64,000 nucleotides of DNA, taken from Siderastrea siderea. Lineage: Eukaryota; Cnidaria; Anthozoa; Scleractinia; Rhizangiidae. Positions 22,901 to 32,529 of the stretch are shown here, piece by piece. Below the pieces are notes generated by a model. That model was not told the DNA's origin and did not search any database. It worked only from the letters and a program-made list of their open reading frames with translations. A program made the position numbers and the translations under genes. Location of the stretch: the NCBI GenBank assembly GCA_964030785.1, contig OZ034971.1, positions 19,156,365-19,220,364 of the forward strand. The letters are read 5' to 3'. The first letter of the stretch is position 1, and the number at the start of each line of letters is the position of its first letter.

Positions 22901-25821
22901 ATGTTCGCTTTATTACTAATAAGCGATCGGAACGCTTCAATGATCCCAAAAAACCAACTTAGAAAGACTTTTAAGACTTAGTTGTCATTTCATATCAAGT
23001 AAGAACGCTTACGCTTAAAACGTAAATTCACCATAGTGATGATAAAGAAAATTTAATCAAGGCCGGTGAAATAAATTTAGGACTTGAGTTGGAGGGGGGG
23101 GGGGGGATTTGGAAAATTGTGCGTACCTCTGGAAAAATCCTGGCTACACCCCTACAGGATCCTACCCAGGATCCTAAATGGCAATAATCCTTATCATGTC
23201 TCATAGGATCCTGTAAAATCCGTTAGGATCCTACATAAGATCCTGCACAAGGATTCTTAATGATCTTTGCAAGGACCATTAAGACCTCTGCAGTAGCCTC
23301 AAGGATCTTTGAAAGATTATGCAAGATCTTTGAAGATCTTTGAGCATTTGAGGTGGAGTTACCGGGATCAAGATCTTCAAGGGTCTTAAATTATGAAAAT
23401 CTTCAAAGATCCTTCCAAGATTTTAACCGGGGGATGAGAAAGTAAGGAATTAGACTGCCAGGAATAAGTGGAAAGCGTGATGGATTTATGGCCCTTCTGG
23501 CGCACAGAGAACTTAAGAGTAAGGTTAGAGTGTAGCTCGAAATGTTCTTCTTCACAAAGATTTGGAAATAGAAGATTTTAAACCTTTAAGCACTTTGAAA
23601 AAGGAAAAAGTGGTGTACATTTGACTACCTTTAACATAGCATCACTTTGAAAGGATGACTCGAAAGCATGATCTCCTTGACTTCATTATTTCTAGATGCT
23701 TCTGAGAATCTTGTTGTTCAATATGAGATAATATTCGGGGCCAGTCTTGAGATTGACGGTTTTCCCCAGATCGAAGAAAATTAAACCTTAGTATTTTCTC
23801 TTACTTGTAAGATAGTCCCTGTGTTTGTCTTGTTTTAGACCCTCATGGTGCCACGGTAAGCCAGGAAACTTCAGTATTCGTTGAACGTCAAGTGAGGCCA
23901 CTACTCGATGTTCTTTTAAATTCTTCAACATCTCCAAACATTCTGTGTCTTTCTTGCCATTCTAAAAGTCAAGATTGTGGTAAAGTAATTCTCGTAATGC
24001 AACATGTATCACAAAATTTCAGAAAAGTCTAGTCGCCCACGACTTGTAGCTTCCTTCTTTATTCTTTGTTCTTACCACGTTTTGACGTCATCTTTGAGTT
24101 ACAAGAGTACACACGCACGGCCACATGGAATCTATTTGTTAAATATATAACCAGTATACATTGAAGGCAAGCTTATAATACTGCAATAATTACACAACCC
24201 ATCCAATAACACAGAATCGTTTCATATTTTACCGACTTAGTTCCCAAAAGGACAAAGGTATCCCAAAGCATGGAGCAAAACGATAAACATTACGAAACGT
24301 TAGCATTAAAGTCCACACTCTCCCCGTGAATTACAATCCTTATTAGTGGAGTGCATTTCAATCAATAAATTCATTCAAATAAATGGAGTCCATACTCAAA
24401 TAAAACGTAAGTACCTTCAAATTATTTTTAAGACTTCGTCAGCCTGTCAGGGTGTCGTACCTTCATGTTAACGAAGTATTTAGCCTTCTCGTCCTCTTCA
24501 TTTATGTGATCAAATCTACGATCAATAACAAGACAACGGTGGCTTGCCTTGGGATCAGTAACCACGCCTTTTTCTATCTCCAGCTGAGTAATGGACGCAA
24601 TGTATTTTTGTCTGTTTTTCTCGCCCATAACTGCCTTCTTTGTCGCAGACCGCAAATGTCTGCAGATCTTCTCCTCGACTTCCCACCACTTTTCCTTGGC
24701 GTCGGAAATTTCTTTTTCATTTTTCGAATTGATTCCGGGAAACTCGGTGGAAATTGGCTTAAGGACATAACATGGGGGAAGCGAATTGTCGTCGCGAAGG
24801 TACCAAGAAGTAACTTCATCGCAACCAGCTTGGTGCAACTGTTGAAGGAGTTTTTCAAATTCGACAGCTTCGACTGATGGAGGAAGCGGTCTTGATCCAT
24901 ATTTGTCACCTAAAATGGCGATAAAGGTAATACCAAGCGACGTTTCCTGGCAGCGTTTTATTTCTTCCATGCAAATATTCACACAGCGGTGTGCATCTAC
25001 AGATTCTTGACGGACACCTGGAAATAGGCAAAAGAGGAGCAACAATAGAACTGAGTTCACTCGTACCCGGGTCTCTCTGTCGGTAGGTTGGAAATGTGAG
25101 ATCCTCCCTTCTGCCTGACCGTGGAAGATTTAGGTACGAGAGCAAGTTCACTCTGTCTAAAATGCGGCTCTTTTTGGTCTTCAAGGACTTCAAGGTGGGC
25201 CTTCAAGTCTGATTAAACGTTTTGTTAAAAAATGCGTCAAACAAAAATTCAGCAATGATAATTTAATAAAACAGCTATTCCATGCACTTATTCTTGTTGG
25301 ATATGACTTTATTATAACGTATCCAATCCACGCTCGTGTAATAAGTGTTAAATCAGTGCCTATTGAATTCAGAATACTGGGCTTATCTCCCTTTGCTCTA
25401 CGAGAAATCGATTAAAAAGTACGAAGTTGGCAAACTCTTCGGCTTTTCAACTTTCTACCTTACAAATCAAACTAATTCCTTGAAGACAATTATTTTTATC
25501 TTTATCAGTTGGCCAAGTTTCCAAGTTTACTTTCGAGTTATGCATGCAGATTCTATCGAAGGATGGAAAAGTGGAATTAAAGTGTTTTTTTAGCCCTCAA
25601 GAGGTTACAACGTCGGCAGTCTTACCCCATCGCAGGTCCACCACTTCAAACCCAATTCCATGCCGCTGACAAATCTTGTTGAACGGTGCAAAAACTTCCT
25701 CCATGAGATTGTTTCTATCTAATTGTGTATCGGTGAATGTCGAGCTGAGAAAGACACGAATAGTCTTCTGCACTAGCCTCCGATCCTCAATGTCCGGGAG
25801 AATCTTTGCAGTGTCTGGAGC
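11215..25821 (-). CDS. STAND gene A: DUF4062-NACHT-WD40 protein, exons 2-12
   Basis: Exons in gene order: 25626-25821, 24461-25017, 23805-23961, 21021-21359, 19813-20132, 19119-19294, 16891-17211, 15893-16238, 14399-14886, 12567-13392 and 11215-12063 (stop TAG). All join in frame with GT..AG borders, giving 1524 codons plus an unfound first exon. Exon 2 opens the DUF4062 domain (RVFLSSTFTD...VVDLRWG). Exon 5 carries Walker A (GESGVGKTS) and exon 6 Walker B (LCIVIDSLDQL). Exons 10-12 encode about 14 WD40 repeats with the usual GH...WD spacing. This is the STAND NTPase plan seen in NWD1/NWD2- and TEP1-like proteins: nucleotide-controlled oligomerisation with propellers as sensor. Exon lengths and phases match gene B, and I see no stop or frameshift. 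Exon 2 has no early Met, so an upstream exon is required. Introns carry Harbinger, hAT, LINE-like and MITE insertions. Confidence 0.92.
13652..14325 (+). pseudogene. Broken HARBI1-like (PIF/Harbinger) transposase
   Basis: This lies in intron 10 of gene A, antisense to it. The first piece (13652-13842) reads FYNDEEFRKIFRLTRAGAIR...RRGHPVEPALQDVL.GQFYTT, the N-terminal helix-rich part of Harbinger transposases. After about 320 bp of foreign sequence starting with an (AAT)n run, similarity resumes with FHTIVGDLYG and, one frame over, RVIHRVSRLIASRRADFITF (to about 14325). The catalytic DDE region is absent. It is a dead, interrupted copy. Confidence 0.75.
13842..14165. mobile_element. Insertion with (AAT)n end inside the Harbinger relic
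   Basis: A run of about 20 AAT/TAA units (13842-13903) is followed by AT-rich sequence to about 14165, where the Harbinger reading resumes. A microsatellite tail at one end suggests a non-LTR retrotransposon or SINE inserted in minus orientation. The family is not recognised. Confidence 0.5.
15057..15513. mobile_element. Long hairpin MITE (~457 bp) in intron 9 of gene A
   Basis: Nearly the entire segment is one imperfect palindrome centred near 15290. Arm landmarks are GTTAAGACGGAATCCAT (15076) with its complement ending near 15500, CTTGTACCAGAATAATTTAA with its complement, and AAAGACAATTTCTT with its complement next to GGGAGCCCG. There is no coding capacity. The equivalent intron of gene B (50272-51284) lacks it. 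Confidence 0.85.
18151..18444. mobile_element. MITE (~294 bp) in intron 7 of gene A
   Basis: Terminal inverted repeats start GGGCCGATTTAGAAGGTACG and end in the complement of GCGCCGATTTAGACGGTACG. Inside is a second palindrome around CTACGAC..GTCGTAG (about 18266-18315). There is no open frame of note. The segment accounts for part of the extra length of this intron relative to gene B (1907 versus 601 bp). Confidence 0.8.
21776..22195 (+). mobile_element. LINE-like 5' region fragment (tentative)
   Basis: The stretch starting CCTTGTCGTGGTGAGGGGA and containing GCCGGCGGGAGC and GGGTCACCCAAGCCAGACA resembles the leader found ahead of CFDP2-like endonuclease LINEs in many animals. This identification is from memory of the pattern, not from a search. 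The endonuclease itself is not visible. It lies in intron 4 of gene A just before the hAT element. Confidence 0.4.
22206..23152 (+). mobile_element. Internally deleted hAT transposon
   Basis: The left end starts CAGGGGCGTAGTTACC and the right end is the complement of TAGGGGTGTAGCCAGG, typical hAT termini. Both subterminal regions carry GTACGCAC or its complement. ACAGGA flanks both sides, but I could not define a clean 8-bp target duplication. Between them only the C-terminal dimerisation region of the transposase survives (22356-22670): ELYPGIYVAATILIMYPVST..TERSFSSMKRLKRPLR. The catalytic core is missing. It sits in intron 4 of gene A, which is ten times longer than in B. Confidence 0.78.
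23150..23425. repeat. Degenerate GGATCCT / AAGATCTT repeat patch
   Basis: GGATCCTAC-like heptamers recur at 23156-23245 and give way to AAGATCTTTGA-like units up to about 23420. Both are near-palindromic, so the patch is full of small inverted repeats. It directly follows the hAT right end. No gene is visible. Confidence 0.6.
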
Positions 25822-26351
25822 CTATATGCATACATTGAAAAAAAAAAACAATGCTTTAACTGAAAACATGTTAATTTGTACTGTACGTCCCAATTAATCT
25901 TTTTAATTCTGAAAACGCATTATTATTTTTTTGTTGATCGTTTATACTAAACGCAGACCTTTATGTCTGAATATGTAATTTCTGACAACTGATTGACGAA
26001 GGAACGAAGTAGGCAGAAATTAATATTCTGATGGCAAGAGGCTCGGACATTGTCGTGAGACATTTCATAACTATTTAAGATTTGAGCATGATATATAAAT
26101 ATAATTGTATATATCATTCTACGTCGTTCAGGTTGGACATGGCTGTCGTACCTCTTTCCAACGGAAGCCGATAAGGGTTACCAGTTCTCGCTTCTCAGTT
26201 GTCGCTTCCGAGTTGTCGGCAAAGTTTTAGGAGGGAATCTCTTGTTGTATAATGTGCGGTGGGGGATGTTGGATGGGGGGAAGTTAAGAATTTCTAAGTG
26301 GATTGTTACTGGCCGCAAGACCTTTTAAATGTTACGTCTCGCCCCGGGAAT

Positions 26352-26480
26352 ATCTTATTCTAAGTTGTCGCTTCCCAGTTGTCCCTTCCGAGTTGTCGCT
26401 TCTTAGTTATCGCGTCCCAGTTGTCGCTTCCCAGTTGTCGCTTCCCAGTTGTCGCCTCCTAGTTGTCACTTCTCATTTGT
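26352..26480. repeat. 14-bp minisatellite, about nine units
   Basis: The unit CAGTTGTCGCTTCC recurs with changes such as GAGTTGTCGCTTCT and TAGTTGTCACTTCT. Two or three further units occur earlier, at about 26189-26222. The period is not a multiple of three and the spanning open frame is fortuitous. Confidence 0.85.
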
Positions 26481-28410
26481 TGTAACCGAAAAAGCCTGGG
26501 ATTTAGACGTTTCAGCACGTCTTTTCCTCAGCACGTTACTACTTTTGTTTTACTTTTCTTCCACACATTTTACTAACACAGCGACTTTTAAGGTTAGTGC
26601 AGTTCGTATTCGCCTTTGATTATGGTACCAACTTATGGTAGTGACTGGTATTTCTGCTTTCAATTTCGATGCGAATTTGTTTGAAGCCCAATCCAATGGT
26701 GCCACCAATGGGGAAGAAAGTTTCTCGATTTACGTTGGGGCGTCCCTATTGTTCTCAACTTGAGTAGTTTTCAATGTCGTTATCTTCGGAATAAAGGAAA
26801 ATTAAAGTAAAATACATGGACATTACGATCGAAAAAACTGTCACAATACCTGTGCTTTTGAAAATTATCTATTGTATATAATTCTTAAAGCAAAGCTTGT
26901 ATCCTGCTCAATTGGATATTCAAGGTGCAAATTTTTAACTTGACGCGGGGAGTGAAACCAAAGGGGAGATATAGGGAGAGGGGGTTGATTATTAAAAGAC
27001 GATGGTAATGGCTAGGAGGGGCAGGGGGGCGATTGTTCAAGGAGAGTGAGGGGAGTTGGGGGAGATTATTCAAGGGAGGCGATTATTTCAAATTAAATAA
27101 TCCCACCAAAGGGGGGAGGGGGCGTTTATTCAACGGGGGTGATCAATCGAGGGGCGGCTATTATTCGAGAAAATGTGGTAGATTATTATTATTTTTCTTT
27201 TTTGGGGGGGGAGGGGGGAGGGGGTGGAAGATTAGGCTACATGTTCCTAGGATGTGTATGATTTAAATTTCATTTATCAATACCTTTAATGGTTGCTGCA
27301 TTTATTTATTTTGGTATGGGATAGATGATATTAAAAATTCGTTTTATTGCTTCGTTTTTTTTGCTGAAATAATAATAATAACTCTGGCAAGGCAAAATCT
27401 TTTGATTTTATTTAAATCGGTCCCAAGGCGGAGGCCTGTGTCTGGGATCAAAGCCATGGGATCAGAATTAGCAGTTTCTCGAGGATCAGGGATCAGTTAC
27501 AAGAAGATAAAGAAGAAGAAGATTAAAAAAAAGGACTAATTTCCTTGGCAGTACGAGGAGAACAATAGGCATTTGACGTGATTTTTAGAATTGGCATTTT
27601 AAAAATAACAGCTAATAAGACTGCGATTGCGTGATTGCGCGAACTAGAAACCCATCATCTGGGACACTGCGAAATCAAACGTCATTCTAACCGGTTGGAT
27701 TCTACCAGAAAGCTTAATCATGCCTGCCAGGAATCGGTGAGAAAGGAATTAAAAGGAATCTGCTTTCGTGCCAAATCACCTGGTCGGTAGGAATCACTGC
27801 AAACCAAGTGTACATTAGCTGGTATTGAAGCATTAAAGCCTCACATTCTTGGACGATCGTTGGCTTTTCACACTTCAGCTATCTAAAAACAATTTTAGCA
27901 GCACATCTTTGCATTACCGCCGTATTCCCATTGTAAGGCCTCCTGATCCTCAGACATATATGTCTCCAAAATGGCAATCAGCAAGGTTCCCAGTATTTTC
28001 GCCATTTACAAACCGCTGACCGGTGACTCGGTCAATTTGTCGCGGACTCCGATTTGACTCACACTCGGACTTGACTCGGTCAACCGATGACCTGCATCGC
28101 TAGAATGAATATTCTGTAGGATATCGTTACTCGAGGGTGAAGACATGATTTTTATCCTTCTAAATAACTTGAGTGTGACAAGCCAGACGACGTTTTTGTT
28201 GATTGCTTCGATTCATTCAAAAGTGTGTATCACTTTTCGGGAAGTTTATAGTTCATTTTCGGAAGCGAAAGCGGAAGCTTCACAATACTAAATGTTGCTT
28301 TCTTAAAGGATTACATTTGCACTAATCGTTAAACAGTATCAACTCTGACGAGAAGCAAAACGGAACATAAATGTCGATATTACATTCTATTTTTTGCGCT
28401 GCTGATTAAA

Positions 28411-28837
28411 AGGGGTTGATTATGTGGCGAATTTCAGCCCGGTCTGAAAATTTGGGAACGTCCACCGGGCTGAAATTTTCTTGCCGTTACATGGTGAATT
28501 TTAGCCTGAGTGCAATGTTAAAAATTGGGCGGTAAAGTTTGCAGGAAAGCGTTTTACAATCACAACTCAAGCGGCACGCATGCCCAAGGTCATATTTCAG
28601 CCCGGGCTGAAATTTGAATGCGATTACATGGAGTTTTCCAGCCCGTTTGACCGGGATGAAATTTCCAACCCGGTTTCACAAACCGGGATGGAAGTTTCTG
28701 CCTGGGCTGGAATTTAGCTGGGTATGATACTCTCTTCATGTAATCGCAGACGTCTTTTTAAGGAGATTTGTTCAGGGAGCCGAGCTGAAACCTCAGCCCG
28801 GCTAACCGGGCTGAAATTCGACATGTAATCGGCCCCT
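28411..28837. mobile_element. MITE (~427 bp) with TTCAGCCCGG inner repeats
   Basis: Ends are AGGGGTTGATTATGTGGCGA and the complement of AGGGGCCGATTACATGTCGA, continuing into AATTTCAGCCCGGT on both arms. Inside, TTCAGCCCGG and CCGGGCTGAAATTT recur in both orientations. It interrupts the duplicated block between modules Y and Z and is absent at the equivalent place in the other copy (about 30720), so it inserted after that duplication or was lost there. Confidence 0.8.
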
Positions 28838-29076
28838 AAGTTTGCACGTTGTATAACTACCAAATTTTCGAGAACTAGTACATTGGTTACTGCTGAAAGA
28901 CCCGAACCAGATGAGGGCGGAAGTGGAATACGAGTGCGGAAAGTGTATTGAAACTTTCATTTTGTCATTTTTTTGTCTCAAGCCGTTGTCGTTTAGCAAT
29001 GGGCGGAACGTCTGCAACGCTCGAATAGACTCTTTGCGGGTTATCGCATTCGAGAGAGAGAAGCCATAATTTGCAC

Positions 29077-29262
29077 CCTTAAATATTTGGAGCAGGTGGG
29101 AACAGAGCCAAACACCATTTCGCTGTGTGTTTTGATTGAATATAAACCCTTAAAGCGATTAAATATAAACCCTTAAATATTTGGAACAGGTGGGAACAAA
29201 GCCAAACACCATTTCGCTGTGTGCTTCGATTCCTTTCACATTCGATTTGCCGTCCGAAACCT
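29077..29262 (+). repeat. Tandem duplication of ~92 bp inside module X
   Basis: CCTTAAATATTTGGAGCAGG (about 29078) and CCTTAAATATTTGGAACAGG (about 29170) each continue into GTGGGAACA.AGCCAAACACC and ATTTCGCTGTGTG. The copies are about 92 bp apart. The other X modules have one copy. Confidence 0.8.
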
Positions 29263-30097
29263 TTAGGTCATGTACTAAATACAACAGCAGTCTGGGAATT
29301 AGGAGGCTACGAGCAGTCTTTGCCTCTGCTTCGAGTATAACGAAGCGAAAAACGAAAACGCAATTGAGCGCAAAAATCGTCTGCCGCGTGAAAAATTGAC
29401 GCGCGTGTGGTCCAACTCACTACACGAGCAGCTTACCACAAGGCAGGCGATTTTCGCGCTCGCTAGCTTGTTCGTTTCGCTTGACTATCACTGCGTGGAA
29501 AGAGACACTGCTCGTAGTCTACGAAACTGAAATACACCGAACATGTGTTCATGACATTACGGCCCGCGTAATCGACCACAACGTGCACAGGACCACAAAA
29601 GACTTTCAAAAATAATGATATCATATCTCCGTTCTACTCTGAAATTAGAATTTATGATAATACTGCCCTACCAAGACAAACCACACGAGCAGGAAGAAAA
29701 TAAACATAAAACGAGTGAAATGAAAAAAAGAAAAAGTAAATGATAAAAAAAAATGGGTAGAAAGAAAGTCCACGGACGTTTCTGTGAGTCTGGATCTACT
29801 ATTGCACCAAGTGCTACGTTTTGCTCCTTTTCCAAGAGCCACATTTTGCCCGCAACCAGCGGGTCTGAGCACGAGTGCTTTGATACTATACCGAGGGAAA
29901 GAATTCCTTTTGTTGGATTTTCTATATATTTGCGAATAGCCTTTTACTTTATGTTTTCAAGTGACGTGTATTTGTTACCTCTTTATCATTTGCACGTATT
30001 ATGGCAAAAGAAATAAGAAAAGAAAGGAAGGACGAAAATAAAGGACGAAAGAAAGAAAGGAAATACCCCTTATAAATGAACTATTTCGCTCATTCCC

Positions 30098-30137
30098 TGA
30101 CGAAGTCAGGCCGGGCCGGACGAAACATCGAAAAATC
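30098..30137 (+). ncRNA. Hammerhead-like motif of Penelope-type element (tentative)
   Basis: CCTGACGAAGTCAGGCCGGG followed by CCGGACGAAACATC matches the CUGANGA...GAAAC order of the minimal hammerhead ribozymes known from Penelope-like retroelements. GTC and GAC can pair as stem II. An extra A follows CUGACGA and stems I and III are weak, so activity is doubtful. It follows a long purine-rich A/G tract (about 30005-30065). Confidence 0.3.
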
Positions 30138-30574
30138 AAAGAAAATATAACCAAGCTGTACATTCAGCTTTCCTTCGTCTATTTGCTTATCTCAGTGCAT
30201 TTTGCTGACTAGATCCAGCAGGATCCGGCACCTTTGCTTTGTCCGGTTGGCCCGTGCAGAATTTTATAAAGCGTTCATAATTTAATAGGGTTAATTACAA
30301 CAATAATGCATGAAAAAAATTAGAATACATAAATACTAAAGCGTAAGTGCCTTTTCTTTGCATTTGGTATAAATATCGTTTCAGTTTTTTCTTCAAGAAA
30401 AACCTGGTTTTCCACTTCGAAGAAGCAAGAGTTGTAATAAAATTATAATACAGCACTTAGTTTTTTCTGGCTTTTACACCGTAATTTGCATTTAATATCC
30501 CCTGGTCACCTCCAAATTTCTGAGAATTTGAGAAATAACTTGAGGTTGTTATGACTATATATTAATTGTGTTTC

Positions 30575-31260
30575 ACTTTCGCGCGAATTTTATAGTTTCA
30601 TTTTCAGAAGGGAAAGCGGAAGCTTAGCAATACTGTATGTTGCTGTATTAGCACTTATCGTTTAAACTATCAACTCTGACGAGAAGCGGAGCGGAACATA
30701 AATGTCGGTACGACATTCTTCGAGAACTGGTAATGAATACAGTTAGAAATTTAATCCGGCCTCGTTCTAAATAGAATATTTTCTTATTCTCAAAGGGTTT
30801 GCTGAGGACTAAAGTCAAAGAAAACACTGGTTACTGCTGAAAGACCAGAACCAGATAAAAGCGGAAGTGGCGTCTGAAATCCAAAGTCACGCGTTACAAA
30901 GTGTATTGAAACTTGCGTTTTGTTTTCTAAAAACTGGCCATGGTTCTTTTAGACTCACTAATACGAAAATTCTCAAGGATTTTGATGCTCAAATGGGCAA
31001 AATTGTACACCATACCTCAATTTGCCGTTCCTGTTCTGTTGTGAGCCGTTGACGTCTAGCAATGGGCGGAACATCTGCATCGCTAGCATAAACTGTTTGT
31101 AGGATATCGCCATTCGAGAGAGAAACCATAATTTGCACCCTTTAAAAACTTGAACATGTGGCAGCCAAACGACGTTTTGCTGCTTGCTTCGATTCCGTTC
31201 AACATCGATCTGCCGTCGAGGCCGAGGGTCATGTACTAAATATGATAGCAGTCTGGGAAC
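30575..31260. repeat. Duplicated block, further copy (Y-Z-X order)
   Basis: Y (30575-30720), Z (30815-31075) and X (31075-31260) match the modules at 28097-29300, including TATCAACTCTGACGAGAAGC, TTACTGCTGAAAGACC, AGCAATGGGCGGAAC and GGTCATGTACTAAATA. Orientation is the same, so this is a direct duplication about 2.1-2.4 kb apart. No MITE lies between Y and Z here. Confidence 0.75.
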
Positions 31261-31293
31261 GAGCATTCCAACGAGCGTCACTGGCCACAAGGC

Positions 31294-31402
31294 CTGGTAC
31301 CCAGGCGTTCTCTTGCCGCTCACTCCACTTAGCGCGAAATGTGACTTTATTCAGTGACGTCATGCATTTTGCGTAAGCTGGAGGAGAACGCCTGGGTACT
31401 AG
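31294..31402. mobile_element. Short MITE (~109 bp), GGTACCCAGGCGTTCTC ends
   Basis: GGTACCCAGGCGTTCTC at 31296 and GAGAACGCCTGGGTACTAG ending at about 31402 are inverted repeats around a short core containing TGACGTCA. It lies at the right edge of the duplicated block. Confidence 0.75.
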
Positions 31403-32529
31403 CCTGGCTCATATCACAACAGAGGTTCAAAAATTAGGCCACATGTTCTTTTGTTCCACTGTGAAAATCAAATTTAGGATGGCACTGCCCCGGCGACCAA
31501 GGCGAACAACTACGCTGCAAAAAGAAGAAAAGAAGGAAAACAGACAAACAAACAAAAAAATGAAAGCAAACAAACTATATGGGTAGAAATTTATCAATGA
31601 AAGCCCAGGAACGGAAACTTCTGAACTTGTCTAGGTGAAATGTATCAGTAATTTCGATTGACTTAGTATGAACCGCACAGGAAGTTGCTTTTTTCTGGAT
31701 TCTTCCCCGTCTGCCCAAATATGATGCACAAGTTTACATAGTCTCTGCCTCCTAGCCACAACCTATTCGTATCACACTTAAGAAAATTACTCGATTCTGA
31801 TTCGCAGGGAGCAGTGCTATTAACTCCAATACTTCCAACGGAAGCGGGAAGATCAACAAATGCCATCCCAACTAAGGTGAAGATTAACTTAAATTCGATG
31901 CGGGAATTAATCTGTTCAAAAGATCTAAATTACATTTGGTTCTACAAATTAAATGTTGAGTGATTGTTGAAGCAAATGCTACAGCCTTTTTCAAAACCAG
32001 GCTTTATCATAGTTTTCTAACATGGTTGTTACATAGTTCTCTAATTCTCTAATAGACTGCATCACATTCCATGGCTTAGGATTGAAAATTTCCTAATATA
32101 TGTTTTCGTTTATTTATTTATTTATTTATTTGATTAACTGATCTAGCTAGTGCTTTACATATATTCACTGGCCATCACAGCAGCCACTTGTTATGCCTGG
32201 GGAATCTTTTTGTCTGGAGGCTATCGTTTTGCTTATTGGTGGCAGCATAGACAATTACAGGTGGTAACAATTAACATTTTCCTGTTTTGCGGGTAAATTG
32301 TGTCATCCGTGTATACCATTACTTAAAAATACCTATTTCCTAAATTAAGCCACTCTTAAGCCATAGAAAAACTGAGTAAGTATTACAACGTAAGTAATTA
32401 GTTCACTCTTAACTTACAATTTAACATTCTGAGAAGGTGGATTTGACGGTTGCTATATAATAAAATAACTTTAACCTACCTGCTTACAACAGACTTGTTT
32501 CTTTCTAGGTTATCAGTTGACACGTTACG

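Larger units (their letters stand above)
28097..29300. repeat. Duplicated block, copies 1-2 (X-Y-Z-X order)
   Basis: Three sequence modules recur. X (28097-28220 and 29010-29300) contains a GCTTCGATT motif and TAATTTGCACCCTT. Y (28235-28395) contains AAGCGGAAGCTT and TATCAACTCTGACGAGAAGC. Z (28860-29015) contains TTACTGCTGAAAGACC and AGCAATGGGCGGAAC. Y and Z are separated by a MITE. The matching set lies at 30575-31260. No coding function is recognised. Confidence 0.7.
25822..32529. other. Repeat-rich spacer upstream of gene A
   Basis: This 6.7-kb stretch should contain the promoter and first exon of gene A, but I could not recognise the exon: nothing resembles gene B exon 1. It holds a 14-bp minisatellite, G-rich patches (26260-26280, 27000-27230), three copies of a duplicated block, MITEs and a Penelope-like motif, listed separately. 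Open frames here (for example 28802-29017 and 30973-31323) follow the duplicated blocks and show no known domain. Confidence 0.5.
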
